From NCBI GenBank assembly GCA_033961575.1, contig CM066728.1, forward strand, positions 103,926,852 to 103,990,851: a DNA stretch of 64,000 bases. Direction: 5' to 3'. How positions within the stretch are numbered: position 1 is the first letter of the stretch; each line of letters starts with the position of its first letter. Both the position numbers and the translations under genes were made by a program. Under the pieces are notes generated by a model, which ran no database searches, was not told where the DNA came from, and worked only from the letters and a program-made list of their open reading frames with translations. The stretch is from Aselliscus stoliczkanus (Eukaryota; Chordata; Mammalia; Chiroptera; Hipposideridae). Positions 34,123 through 47,200 of the stretch are shown here, piece after piece.

Positions 34123-34124
<2 letters not shown>
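33881..34124 (+). mobile_element. Tc1/mariner-derived MITE, copy B (inverted relative to A)
   Basis: Same element as at 33457-33692 in the opposite orientation: GAGGGGTGCCAAAAAAAATT at the left, CATGTTTTTGGCAC at the right, and the inner GTCAACGTTGCTCAAGCAGT shared. It carries a deletion and substitutions around the GHHFEH codons that break the remnant frame. Confidence 0.85.

Positions 34125-34159
<35 letters not shown>
34125..34159. repeat. (GT)n microsatellite
   Basis: About 17 GT units directly abutting the right end of MITE copy B. Confidence 0.97.
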
Positions 34160-36040
34160 TTCAAAATTATTTTGGAAAAATATACCATAATCAGTAGTCC
34201 CTGAGAAGTCATAAATGTGGGTTGTATCATGACCTTAAAAATAAATCATCTTATTCCATTAACGTGAGTCAGCAAACATAAACAAAAGAAACAAAGAACA
34301 AATGCTTCCTCAAACACAAGTCTTCGTGAATACAGTGAAACTTGATATAGAGAGAAGAAAAAGGAATTTTCATCGAAAGCAACCTTTTACTACGAAATGC
34401 CCAGAACTGCAGGGAGAGGTCTCAGTGGTGGTCCTGGGACCCCAGGGAAGGCGGAGGCAGCCTGAGAGCAAGCAGGAGCCAGTCCTGGCCCCATACCCGC
34501 TAGCACATCACGTTCAAGGGCAGGGCTGCGATCTCAGTAGATAAAATTTTAAACATCTGAAAAATAATAGCTATGAATGTGTATGCATGCTTCTATGCCA
34601 GAGAAAAGTGAAGAGTTTCCATTTTTCAGACACTTGATATCCTCAGCTTTTCTTGCTGCATTGCTTGGGACTAACTCCCTAAAACCCTGAGCCTTTGATC
34701 CCAGCCCACCGAAGGCCTGCCAGTGATGCTCGGGGCATGTGTGATGCTGTTAGTTCTGCTCTGAGGCCAAGAAATACTCCCAGAGAGGACTGCTTGTTGC
34801 CTTTCTGCCCAGGCTGAACGCCAGAATCACCAGGGGCTTTGCTTTAGGCATCCCCGGGTCTAGACCACCACCTCTAGCCTCGCCAGGAGGCCCTTTCCAC
34901 CCAGGGGACCGCCTGCAGGCTAAGGAGCTGGGTGAGAATGGTGGCTTCATCCTGTGGAGTGTTGCTTATACACTAACTAACATATAAGTCGGGGTCTCGT
35001 GGCTGTGACAGAATCCCAATCAGAAGTAGCATTGACTCTGTTAACTGGGAAGTGCAAGAGGGTCGCTCTGGTTCCAAGCACAACTGTTTCCCAATGTCAT
35101 TGCTTCCTCGGTCTGAGTCTTGGCCTTGGTCTTGGTGTCTGTCTCCCTCTCCAGATCTAGGCTCATGTGGTCCTTAGCACACAATCACACAAGATTCTCT
35201 CTTTCCCAGCAGCCATGGGAATTCTAGGGAGTGGATTGTGGTCCCACAGCAGACCTCCCTCCTTCCCTCCCTCCCTCCCTCCCTCCCTCCCTCCATCTCC
35301 CCCACCCCCCAACCTCCCTTTCTCTCTTCAGGGACAATCATGAATCATTACATGGACCCAGCCTGGATCATAAGCCCAGAGGAGGGGCCCTTGGTTTCAC
35401 AGACCTACCAGGGAGGGATCAACAGTTCCCAAAGTGGACCGGGCCGTCTGTTTTCAGAGAAGGGGGAAGAAATCATAAGCATGCAGGAATTACAGAAGGC
35501 CGTGCTCCTAAAAATATTTAACTTAAGCATGACTTTGACTGAAGCATAATTATATATTTAATAGAGTGTTATTCTTGCATTAAGTAATTATCACTCTTTA
35601 CCAGGAAATCAGTGTAATCCATTGCCAGGAACAAGCAGCTATCTTGGGCCTTCTCAAATTTTTTCCTTTTGTCACCATAACCCTGCAGCATTTGCTAATT
35701 CCCATCCATTCTCATAAAATCACCTACAGAGCTCTTGCCTACTCACACCGCATGCGGCCTGAGATTCCTCGGTCTGCAGTTGCTTAGCGTGCATAGCTGA
35801 GTTTCATGACCTGCATTTGCCTAACTCTTGTTCTGCCTACTCTTGGGAGCTTTCACAAAGAAACCTGCCAATGCTGGAATACAGGAAGTCAGCTTTTCTT
35901 CAAAGATTTTAATGATCTTTTTTTTGGATTGAGGTCATGGTTTTCCGATAAGGCAGGTAGGGTGGGTCCAGTGACTTCCCATTTATGTTCTTGGACTCAT
36001 TCTGGCTGATTTCCAGTGGCAGCCACACACTATCGCCCAT
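34160..36040. other. Intergenic stretch, no gene seen
   Basis: Apart from the CCCT repeat at 35254-35294, I recognise no gene or repeat. Confidence 0.5.
35254..35294. repeat. (CCCT)n microsatellite
   Basis: About ten CCCT units with one CCTT interruption. Confidence 0.96.
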
Positions 36041-36530
36041 GCCAGTGCCAGTCTACAATGCCCTTTTGCTAACCTCCCATCAAGTAGAGGGGTCACATCT
36101 CTTCTTGAATCGGGGGTCCTGTGACTTTGTTGACAACCGACAGGGTGTCATGAAAGGTGATGCAGCTTCCTTCCCCTTGTTCTCTGGAATATTCCACCTG
36201 GACCACTGAGCAGCTCTGCAGGATGTGTGAGCGGCCGTGGCTGCCATGCTGGGAGAAGTCCTGCTACCTGGAGGGGCCCATGGGAGCACTCTGGTCTCTG
36301 GTCAGCAGGCCTCCGACTGGGCGGGTCCCTGCCCGTGCCATGCTCCAGGGTGAGAGTGAACATGCCTTTAGATGATGGCAGCACCCAGCTGTCAAGCCTT
36401 TGAGCCTTCCCAGCTGAGGCCTCAAACATCATGAGCAGAGAAATGTCCCTGCTGTGCCTTTTCCACATTCCTGGCTCACAAAATCCATGCACGGAATGAA
36501 ACAGTGGTGGTATAGAAGGCAGCAATAGTC
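36040..36530 (+). mobile_element. LTR-like fragment (MaLR type suspected)
   Basis: Text typical of ancient MaLR-like LTRs: GGTGATGCAGCTTCCTTCCC, CATGGGAGCACTCTGG, GAACATGCCTTTAGATGATG, GAGCCTTCCCAGCTGAGGCC, ATCATGAGCAGAGAAATGTC, and CCACATTCCTGGCTCACAAA. The exact family is not certain. Confidence 0.55.
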
Positions 36531-37426
36531 ACCATAACTTCAGCCCGGACCCTCTCTCCAAGGGGCAGACCCAAAGCTCATAGCACCAGGAAATTGTCCC
36601 ATGGTTCTGAGACAGCCAGATGGAAACCTTCTGGAGAGTTACCAGATCCACAGGTTGAGAATCTGCAGAATGCCAGGACACAGGGGCCCTGGAGTCACTC
36701 TTTGTTTTACACATAAAGAAACAGAGGCTGTGACCTTAGAAGCTAAGTCCAACAACAGTCCTTTCCTTTAGGGAGCAGAGTATAGCCTGGTGATCTGCAT
36801 AAAATGTGAATCCAGGTTGGCTGGGAATAGTGCCCAACAGAGGCAGCTGCATTCCACTCGTGCCATCAGCAGAAAGGACAACTAGAATGTTCCTTAACCA
36901 TCTACATCCATGTTTTCGTTCCAGGAGGTGAAGAGCCTCTGGGTAATGCTTGATGCATGGAGCTACCTGGGCCAGAGCGACGCGTTTGATCTTTGTGCAG
37001 GCCATTTGAATTCCTGGGGCCCAAGGTGAGAAATTTAATTTATACACCACAGGTTGACTGCCTTGAAAATGAGGGTGTCAGTTCATAAAATGGGCTATGC
37101 AGGGAGGCCTTGGTTAATGGGAAACAGGGTAGCTTTGTCGGTAAGTCTTGAGACTCCCAGGTCAGACTCTGAGCTGAGAACTCGGGTCTCACCACCGGCT
37201 CGCTCTGCAACGTTGGGCCAGTTACTCAGCTTTCCTGAGCTCCAGGTCCCACTGAGAAGAGTGCCTCTCTGGTTGGGATTACAACAGGATGGAACGGAGT
37301 GGTGCGTGTAAAGGACTGAAAACTTGCCTGACACATGGCTATGATAATATGATCTGACCTGATAATTTCCTGCTAGATGGAGCCATGTTCTCCTAGAAAT
37401 CACAATACTGTCACAGCTAAGAAGAG

Positions 37427-37645
37427 CTGGGCTTTGGATCCCGAGTCCTGGGTTCAAAGCCCAATGCTACCATTTAGCAGCAAGGTGACTTTGGCTAGGT
37501 CACCCAACCTCTTTATCGCCTTAGTTTCTAACTCTGCAAAATGGGGATAACAGCAGTACCTATTCATAAGGAGTTAACTTATGCAAAGCCTGTAGCCCAT
37601 ACCTGGCCCATAGTAATCACCCAATAAATGTTGGTTATTTGTACA
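37427..37645 (+). repeat. MIR SINE
   Basis: Clear MIR: GAGTCCTGGGTTCAAAGCCC, GTGACTTTGGCTAGGTCACC, TCTGCAAAATGGGGATAACA, and the tail TAGTAATCACCCAATAAATG. Confidence 0.88.
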
Positions 37646-37692
37646 ATACACAAAGTCCTGTGTTTTACATTTTCAAGCCTTTCCTGACTCTT

Positions 37693-38124
37693 TTTTTTTA
37701 AAAGATTTTTTATTGGGGAATTGGGGGAGGGGAACAGCGTTGGGGAATCGGGGAAGGGGAACAGACAAGTTGCTGTCCTTTTGTTCTTCAGTCTAGTTGC
37801 AGAGGATGTTGCTTTACTGGCCCATGTTGGTATCATCATTGCGGTCTTCCTGGGTGAGGCAGATCGGTCGCTGGCCTCTGGATGGTCGCTCACCGCGGCT
37901 ATTGGCAGCTCACGCTGGCTGCAGGCCACTCACTGTAGCCTATGGCAGCCCACTGCAGCAGGGACTGCAGCCTACACCGTCGCCGGGGCTCACACAGCCC
38001 AGCTCCAGGTGGAGCTGTTGTTAGCTGTAGAGGGCAGTGTCACTGGCCCTCGTATGTGAGATCCGAACTGGGGTCACTGGCATCCCAAAACCAGCGCTTA
38101 ACCAATGCGCCACTCGGCCGGCCC
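37693..38124 (-). mobile_element. tRNA SINE, full length (long copy 4)
   Basis: Minus-strand copy with an 18-bp perfect target-site duplication AAGCCTTTCCTGACTCTT at 37675-37692 and 38125-38142. Subfamily B indels, two tail modules. Confidence 0.96.
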
Positions 38125-38142
38125 AAGCCTTTCCTGACTCTT

Positions 38143-41100
38143 AACAGTGAGGATACTGCTGTGAGAACCCAAGGAGCTGGCTTAAATTTCAGTGTCACAA
38201 AGATGAGAGTGCGTGGGTCTGGCACTGGCTTCCATGCCACAGGCCAGGGTCACCAAGGCTCCAGAAACACTTTGTCTCCTCCCAGGCACTGTCTAATATC
38301 TGCCAAGTCTCATGCTTGGCTCCTCTGCGAACGTTGTCACCGACTCAAAAATTGTACACATTGCCAATCAATACTCTCAAAAAAAAAAATCCCAACACAC
38401 AATTATGCATAAACAATCTCACTATTTAAATTGGTGTCACATAAAACAAAGCCAAGCTCCAAGAAGCCCAGGGAGGCGTGGACCCACGATCGCCCCTCCC
38501 TCCCCCATCTCCCTCCTCATTTTCCCCAGCTTTATTGAGCTCTAACTGACATGTAACGTACTGTATGTGGAAAGTGCACAGCGTGATCTGACACACTGAT
38601 ATACTCGTATTGCAGAATGATGCCTGCCACAGCGTTTGTTAACAGCTCCATCACGGCACGTAGGTCCCCTTTCTGTTTTGGGGTGAGAGCATCGTCTCCC
38701 CTCTTGGCTCACAGAATTGATACCTTTGACCCACTTCTTTTCCACCTTCCCCGTTTCTTCCGTATCCCTAAGAACAAAAGGGAACACTTAAATAAGGCCA
38801 TTGCTTTCCCGACCTGTTTAAAGGTCAGGGGATTTCTCACCAGCTCAGGTTTTATACGTGTTCAGGTCGCAAGAGCCTTGGACCCCAGAGAGAGAGAGAG
38901 AGAGATGGAGAATGGCTGGCAACAACCTCCTGACTTCTGAGTGATTCTGGGGTTGGCAGCGTGAGCGTCCACCTCCTGGCGCGCACCGCCACGCCATTCT
39001 GGACCCACAAACGCCCCCCCCCCCCCCAAACACGCAGCTATTGTTTGGCTCCAACCATCTGCCCTGTGGCAGGAGCGCAGCCTGGGCAAACAGAAGGGGG
39101 TGGAGACGGGTGGGGCAGGAAAGAGCCCTAATCACCCCCCACGGCAAACACCTGCAGAGATGAAGGACCTCTTTAAGTAAAGGCGGCTTTACAACAGGGG
39201 AGAGCAGGGGACAGGCGTGTCACCCTGCAGGCCAATGTCACCCTGCAGGCCAACTCCCCCCACCCCGCCCCGGAAGCCAGTGAGGAACCGAGTTCAGGAG
39301 TTCACGGGGCAGGCTGTTGGCTCTAACTGGCTTGTTTTGAAGCAGAATCGCACAAAACATTCAGCAGCCAAAGACAAGAAATAACATAAACCGTGGAGTA
39401 AGCATTACTCTGTCCCATTGTTAGGTCTCTTCAGAGTTAAGTAGGATTTGTTTTCCTTTATCTTTATTTTCTTTCTTTGCCTTTTTATTTTTTTGTAAAG
39501 TTGTCAGTGGCCATAGAAATTCACCTTTGCTTTTTTGGGTTTGATTCGGGCTTGTTATGGCAACCAGGGCCCACTCCCCAGAGTGACTTCTGCCCCTCAC
39601 CTCCTACAGCCAGCGGGAGCCTTCTGTGTACAAAGAGAAACACGAAACATCCATGCGCTCTAAAGCCTCCTTTACTTTTCCAAGAGCTTTCCTCCAGACC
39701 TCTACGAGGGAAAGGCTTGGAGTTTAGAATTAAGGCGCTTGTTCTAACCACAATCGGAGGGTTTTCTGCTGGAATTCACTTGTGCAACTTGAAAGATCAC
39801 AGGCAAACGGGCAGCTTCTGTAACTGGCAGACACCTTCAGGGTAGCCAGGCTCAGTCCAAGAGAATCACACCGGGCCCCGTGGGGTTGGCTTCCTGGGGG
39901 CGCTGCAGAGACCGTGGGCTTCAGCTGGGGCCCTCTGCCTTCTCGGCCGAGGGAGCAAAAGAAAGGGGTGGAGACGCAAGGTGGACCATCAAGGGGACGG
40001 CGCTGGGCGGGGTCCTGGCCTGTGGGCGTCCCCTGTCCCTGCCCCCAGCCAAGTTACCAAAAGTGCAGTGGTTCCAGGGGGAAGACTGAGCCTGGTGGAC
40101 AGACAAGGCGGGAACCAGGCTCACCTTAGACATGATGGAAGTTTTGTGGGCAGACTGTGTCCATAACCAGTGCTGGCCATTCGTGATACCATGTTTGTTG
40201 AATGACTAAACACAGAATCAAGGGACCCGGGTTCTTCTCAGTTGAAATACTCTCTTTGGGGTTCACATACTCTCTTAGAGGTTCCACTTGTCCACCAGGG
40301 CTGTTTCTCCCTCCCCAAGGGGGTTTTCTTTTCCTTCTCTCTCTTACGAAGGCAGGTCCGGGACAGCTATGGGCATTAAAAGGTTTCTGTGCCACTTCCT
40401 CCAGGTCCTCAGTTGTCTCCTCGGCAGAGTGGTTGGCAGCCCGGGTTTTGGGGTTAGTGTTGCTGTGCGTCACCCACAGTCCTGGCCCCTGCCTCTTGCT
40501 GCAGCCTCCTGTGCTGCTTGTTAGCCGGCCCACTGCCCTGACCGGCCCCTCTGTCCTCCCAAGGTGGGAGAAGCTCTTGGGCTGACACATGCCTGCCTCA
40601 GGGTTTGGAGCACTACTCAAGACGCTTCTATCCGGACACTTCCTTCCACCCTCCCAGGCCCACCCGTCCTGCGCCATACTGAATATGGCCGCAAGTGGGA
40701 CACTGGCCGAGGTGCTTCTGGCTGTTTCTCAGCCTCTCTGCAGGAGCTGGGAAGCTGCACACGTACCTCAGGCCCGTGAGGCACCCGCTCAGCCATTTTT
40801 GACTTGGCTGGAAGGGTGCTGGCTGTGGCCTGGAGCCCACATGAGGCTTCCTCTGAGAGGCGCTCCATCCTTTCCCCAGGCCGCTCCGCTGCGCTCCCCG
40901 GCCTTGGGGCTTCTACTTGTCTCGGTCCCTTCGGCAGATCGTTCCTGACAAGCAGCCGCCTCTCTCCCGCCCCTTCCAGTCTGTTGGGAGTCCCCTCCAC
41001 CCTGCCCTCCTTCCCTGTTTTAGCTCAGAGCACGGTGTTCTTCTCCCGGGGGAAAGACTCCCAGAAGAAGGCGAAGGAGAAAGGGCCCAGGTGGCCCAGA

Positions 41101-43214
41101 GGAAACAGTCACCTGTAGGCACTTCAAAAGCAGCTTGCTTGTCACACCACAGTGACGGAAACTCTCCGAATTTCCTAGTTGCTGAGAGAGAAGTCAGCAA
41201 GCAACGAGCAACTGGAGCCCCAGACTGTTGGGTTGTCGGAGTCATGAAGCATTTTTGCAACAAAACACAGAGAAAATACGTCATGACTTTTCTGGCAACC
41301 CAATACTTCTGTGTCTTTCTCGTGCGCCCAGGAAAGCTCTGTGGGCTGCTCAGTGGAGGGATCAGGGACCATCAGCCAAGCTGGCCACCTGAGTACAACT
41401 ATGGGGTAACGACGGGCTCCCCGCTCCCCACACCTGGAAGGACCAGCCTCGCACCACCACTGGCCCGCGGAACCCGCATCCCACAATGAGGAATGGAATT
41501 CCAGTCCTTAGCATGGTGTACTTAAATGAGGATGGGCAAGTCATTTAGTCCATGTCTGTGCATGTCATCCAAAGATCAAAACTTGATTTTATGTGAAGCT
41601 TCAAAAATTGTACCTAGTAAAGAATCACCGCCCTGCCCCTGTCCTGCTCTGGACAGTTTTCCCCATTAGAAACCTCCGGTTTATGCCCACAGACAGCTTA
41701 AGCTGTCTCTTCCGACTTTCTAAGGCATTCCCCACCCCACCTTTGGCAAGTGTCCCACAGAAAGAAAACTGAGAAGTAATGATGCAACACTGTCTGCTGA
41801 ATTTCCTCTTTGAGGGGCTGCCTGCTGGTGAGTGGTTACAGAACGGACGGACGAGCTCCTGGGCACTCCTCAGAGCTTTTCCAGGGACCCCGCCTACCTG
41901 CTGGAGTCTGGCCTGGCATCGTGCCCTAAAATGTCTGCAAAAGGACAGAACATGATTCCCAGCTCTGGGGACGCCTCCTAGGATGTCCGTCTATAGTTTA
42001 AGTGCAGCCTAATGATTCACTTGTGATGGGCAGAATGCATTTGCAATTTTATATAATATTGTAGTCCACCAAATATGTCATGTGGCAATGAAAGGTGACC
42101 TCCTTGGTGGCAGCCTGTGTCCCCACTGCTGAGAGGATGCTTAATAGTGGTCCCCAGGATGTGACCCAGGACGCTCAATGTCCACACACGTGTTAAGGAG
42201 GAAGAAGTCCTGCAAACCCCGGTTTGAGGCAGACAGAAGAAAGTACAGACCAGACTAAAATAGAGCCTGTCTTTTTCTGGGCACACTGGTTGCCAACAGA
42301 CCTCCAGTTTGATTTACAACAGAAGCCCACTGACTAACCTGTGCAAGTTATTGTTTATGGGTGTGTGTGAACTTTTCAGGGCTCCTGCAACTGTGAGTGA
42401 CAGAGACATAACTCAGGCTGCCATAACCAAAAAAGGGAGATCATGGTTCACATTACGAACACGTCTGGGTGGCCTCTGGTTTCAGATGTGGCTGGATCTG
42501 GTGTTTAAACGGTCGTCATCAGCCCACTACAGGAAATGCAAACAAACGTTTAAAAATCAACTGGGACAAAAGAGATCCTTAACCTGCAAACTTTCCAAAG
42601 CTGGGTGTCTGGCATTTGGAGCCCATTTTACCAAGAAATAACGTGAACAACCATCGGTTTACAGGCTGCCCACAGACATATACTTTACCCACCGGGGGCC
42701 GAGCCTGGGTGATGGAGACCAATAAAGATGCAGGAGAGCAAAAAGCCAGGGTTTTCCATCTTTTTTCTCCCTCTAGACTTGCCCTGTTGGAAGAATAGTG
42801 GGCCGAATGAATAGACAGTCAGGAAACTGATGGAGCAAGTTTCTCTGACAATTGTGAAGGGAACGCGTGGCATTTGCAAGCCTTTGGTAACTGGAGCACT
42901 GATTCTTTGCAGCATCTACTGCCTGGAAGGCCTGTGTGTGTGAGGAGGGAAGGGGCTTGCTGTATGGATATACACGGAAACATATGAAATACATTCTGTT
43001 AGTGGCCCCACCACCCCTGGCTGCAATATGTGCCGCCTTCTTTATTGTTTAAATCACGTAAGTCATTTGGTCCGCTCCTAGGAGAGAGATGACAGAAAAT
43101 CTGTCCCAGTTATGGGGGAGGGGGACGTCCCTCCACATCTAGGCTGTTATGTAGACATTCCTGGAACTAATGCTGTCCAAGAATTATGGGGGAGGGTGTT
43201 TGTTGTTCCCTGCA
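38143..43214. other. Intergenic stretch, no gene seen
   Basis: Moderately GC-rich, especially 39,850-41,500. Several open frames up to 190 codons occur on both strands but show no recognisable domain and no splice or codon support. Simple runs: AG at 38888-38904 and a C-run at about 39014-39027. No SINE or L1 is seen in these 5 kb, which is unusual for this window. Confidence 0.55.
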
Positions 43215-43330
43215 AATAGTAATAACAATGGTACCATAACTATTCTCACAACAATCCTATGGGGCAAGTCCTGTGATTGACTCCACTGTACAGGTGTAGA
43301 AACTGAGGCACAGGATGAAGGGTGGAGCTT
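43215..43330 (-). repeat. MIR-like fragment, antisense
   Basis: ACTATTCTCACAACAATCCT and CTCCACTGTACAGGTGTAGA followed by AACTGAGGCACAGG in reversed MIR order. Confidence 0.6.
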
Positions 43331-43801
43331 GGGCTTTTACCCACCATGCTGGGCCACCTCCTTGCCCTGGCCCTCACTTGGTGCCTTGGAAGCATGGGAC
43401 TTTCCCATGTCCCTGGGCCACGCATGGCCAGGGCAGTTTAGGAGTGGTTCCCCAGTCACCTGGGCCCTGCCTCAGGGGGGCGGGGCGGGACCAGCTGGGG
43501 AGGGCTGAGGGCAGAGGGTGAACTGGCCGCCATCGTAACTGAGACCCACTCACCGGAATATAGGAACATGGCGACCGTTGGCTATAGGTATTCTATCTAC
43601 TTTTAAGAACTGAGAATGCACAAAATTCATAAAACCAACACAGAAACTGCACTAGCTGAAGGAACAGAAGTCATGCAATGAAACGTGAATAAAGGAGTTG
43701 AAATTTACAAACAAATGAATGGAAAAACACCTCGGTTATTAATATTCAATTCAACTCAATGATGATACATTAGCATTTTTGCCTATTAATAAGCAATTTT
43801 A

Positions 43802-44217
43802 GGGCTGGCCGAGTGGCACATTGGTTAAGAGCTGGTTTTGGGATGCCAGCGGCCCTGGTTAGGATCCCACATATGAGGACCAGTGACACTGCCCTCTACA
43901 GCTAAGATGGTGAACAACAGCTCCACCTGGAGCTGGGCTGCTGTGAGTCCCCGGAGATGGCATAGCTGCAGCCCCTGCTGCAGTGGGCTGCCATAGGCTA
44001 CAGTGAGTGGCCGGCAGCCAGCGTGAGCTGCCAATAGCCGCGGTGAGCAACCATCCAGAGGCTGGAGACCGATCTGCCTCATCCGGGAAGACAGCAATGA
44101 CGATACCAACATGGGCCAGTGAAGCAACATCCTCCGATACTAGACTGAAGAACAAAAGGACAGCAACTTGTCTGTTCCCCTCCCCCGATTCCCCAATAAA
44201 ATCTTAAAAAAAAATAA
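43802..44217 (+). mobile_element. tRNA SINE, full length (long copy 5)
   Basis: Perfect 14-bp target-site duplication AATAAGCAATTTTA at 43788-43801 and 44218-44231. Subfamily B forms, but only one tail module, and a small insertion (GATGGTGAA) in the middle. Confidence 0.96.
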
Positions 44218-44231
44218 AATAAGCAATTTTA

Positions 44232-47200
44232 CTTTGAAGAAATAAACCTGACTTCTTACCTTAAACATAAAAAAGTCACTCACCGGCTGGAGTAGTTACT
44301 CAAAAATCCAGAAAAATTTCATTCAAAAGAATAACAACATTTAAAAATTGATATACATATTATAAAATCCAAGAGTTACAGAAAGAAGATACAGTTAAAA
44401 GTCTTTCCCACCCCTGTCACTCAGCCACTGAGTCCCCTCCCCTGTGTTATGTGTCTTTTTGTTTTCTACCAGAGGGGCTCAGCACACACAACGTGTATAG
44501 TCTCCCCCTTGTTTGTTTTTTCAAATAGTCTGTAATCATAAATATATTAATATTAAATCTTGACAAGGAAATAAATCTCAATATTAACCTTAAGTGATTT
44601 TAAAATACACAAAGAGACTGTCTTTGTTGTTTGTTGGCCACTTGTCAACTATCAGATTTCTTAAAATGATATTTTAAGTAGAAAAACCTAATTGATGCCT
44701 CTTCTTTCAGAAAATATGGGTTTTTCTCTTACTTGCGAGAGTTGTTCGATGCACCTGCTCTCATCGAGTTACCTTTGCAGCCAGTATCATATTCATGAAG
44801 TTCCTGTAGGAACTGACATATCACAGTTGAATGTAACGGATGCTTGGCCCTGGTATCTCGTCTGTAGGTACAGCAAAGCTCCAGAGGCAAACTTAGTTGG
44901 GAGAGACGGCAGAGCGAAGCAGAGTGCAGCCAGCTTTGCTAGCTGTTTTGGTTTTCTCCGAGTTCTCTCTTCCTCAGTGTTATCATGTCGTAGCTCCCAT
45001 CTTTTTGTCCTTTTATGCTTCTTGCTGTTCTGTAGATCAGAAGTCAAATGCAGTGTGCTCGAGTTATCCGCTCCGTGTATGGAAGGCTGAAATCCAGGAG
45101 CTGGGAGGATGGAGTCCTCATTTAGAGGTTCAGGAAAGAAATCCATGTCCTAACTCATTCAGGCTGTTGGCAAAATTCAGGTGGCTGAGGTTCTAGGACA
45201 GAGGTCCTGTTTCCGTGCTGTCAGCTGAGGGCCACCCTCAGCTCCTAGAGGTCACTTTCCAGTCCTTGCATGTGGACACCTGCATCATCAAGCCAGCAAT
45301 GATGTGCCTCTCACGCTTCAAAATCTCTGACTTCCTCTACTCCCTTTTTTACACAAATAACTTTCTATTCCCTATTCTTGCTTCAAAAAAAATACACACA
45401 CACGATATATCTTGTGGAACATTCCGTATCCTTGATGTCCAGTTTCCTCTGGGGGTGAGGTGGCTATACCAAATAGGAGCTGGGCACACACGCCAGGAGA
45501 CACCGCGTTTCCAACGGCGGTACGGGAGGAACCTATTTATCGTGTATGAATAACTCAGGGCAGCACAACAGTCTCTCCAGCCTCACAGCTGGATGGGAAT
45601 ACCTGTGCGGGTGGGGGTGGGGGTCGAGCACAGCCTCGGTCTCTCTGGACCTTCAATGGGGGAAACGTAAGGAGAATGAGGCAGTGAAAGGTGGGAGCAG
45701 ACACTTCTAAAGGAGGCCTGAGGGTCAGGACTGAACTGGTAGGGTGAGTGCAGCCGAGGGCGCAGCGTCCTGGGGTAGAGAAAACACCCTGCGTGGGAGT
45801 AGGGCCCAGAGAAGCGAGCTGATGGTGGAGCCTAGAGAGAAGGCCCCAGGGCTTGTGGCTGAGCCCCTGAGCTGCACCCCAGGCCCGTGCTCCGGTGCTA
45901 AAAGCCCGTGGCCGTTTGAGAGAAGCTCTGCCCCTCGCATCGGAAACTGTGTGACTCGCACGCACAACCCTGGGCTGCGCCTTGGCGCTGCCGGAGGGAC
46001 CAGGGGTGGGCCATCCTGCCCGTGTCAGCCTGCAGCTGGGAAGTCTGTCCTTCCCGGAGCGTCTCAGGCGGACTCCTGAGCACCTTCTGCAGCCCAGGGG
46101 CTGATGTTTCGGTTTTGGCTTAGGCTGTAATGTGGTGTGAGGAGGAAAATGAAATCTAAACTAACAGGGCCCTATGAAAGCCCATGGGAATGTCCTGGGG
46201 ATCTCCTTAATTAAAAACAGGAAGCATTCTCAAGGATTTTTCAAGAAGCCTTTTCCAAATAAAAGCAGGGTTTTAAAACGCCACCCTTGTGGAAGGGTTT
46301 CCATCAGGGACTAGTGGACCCAGGTTTGGGAAGGGACGGCTCTGCCCTTTTCTCCTCCCAAGCATGCGCTTCAGACAGCCTGGCTCAGCGCTGCAGACGT
46401 CCAGACTTAGACCAGCCAGGCTCAGAGAGCGTCTGCTGCCGGGTACCAGGAACCCTCCAGGGCTGTTCTGCATACAGCCCGATTCCGCTTACGGGTTTAA
46501 AGGGTGACCAGTCGTTCTGATTTCCTGGGGTGCCCAAACTGAGACAGAAATGACTCCTCCATTCGCTCCTGTCCACCCCATGCCCTGAATCCACCAATAT
46601 GACTCCATCAGAAACACTGCTGCCCCTTTCCACAGACTGGCCACAATTCGTTGACTGTCTTAACTGTAACCAATTTCCTGTGACTTCCTCCGCCAAGTTA
46701 TCATACACCCCGATGCTAGTAGGCCTTCTGGCCAAAGGGCGACATAAAGCTCAAATTCTAATTTTATCTTCTTAAAAAATTTTTGCCAACTCAAACTGAT
46801 GATTGGGATATTTAAGCATTAAAATTTTATCAAGCACTGAGCTTTCATTATCAAACATTTAATTGCAATTTTATCACCAATTCAACAGAGGAGGGCTACA
46901 GAAAGAGACGCGGAGGCGAGGCTTTTGCTGGGGATGTGAAACGTCCCTTTTTTATTATTCCCAAGGCCCTGGCTGTCTGTATATTCTGGTAACTTGTTTC
47001 TTGAGAGTCCTGTCCTTGGCCAAAGGTCTTGACTTCCTTCCAAGTTGCTGCTGTAATTTATGGCTTGAAGCCTCTTTCTTCTTGCAGGACATTGTTTGAT
47101 GTGCTGTGTACCCCGGGTTTGTTTATCATGCGGACTAACAAAGCCGGGCATGTTTACCTCACTTGAAGAAACGGAGCTGTGTGGACATAGGACAAAGGTC

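Noticed and set aside
40126..40677. 183-codon minus frame and the 190-codon plus frame at 40917-41489
   Set aside because: GC-rich region, overlapping frames on both strands, no recognisable domain and no splice context.
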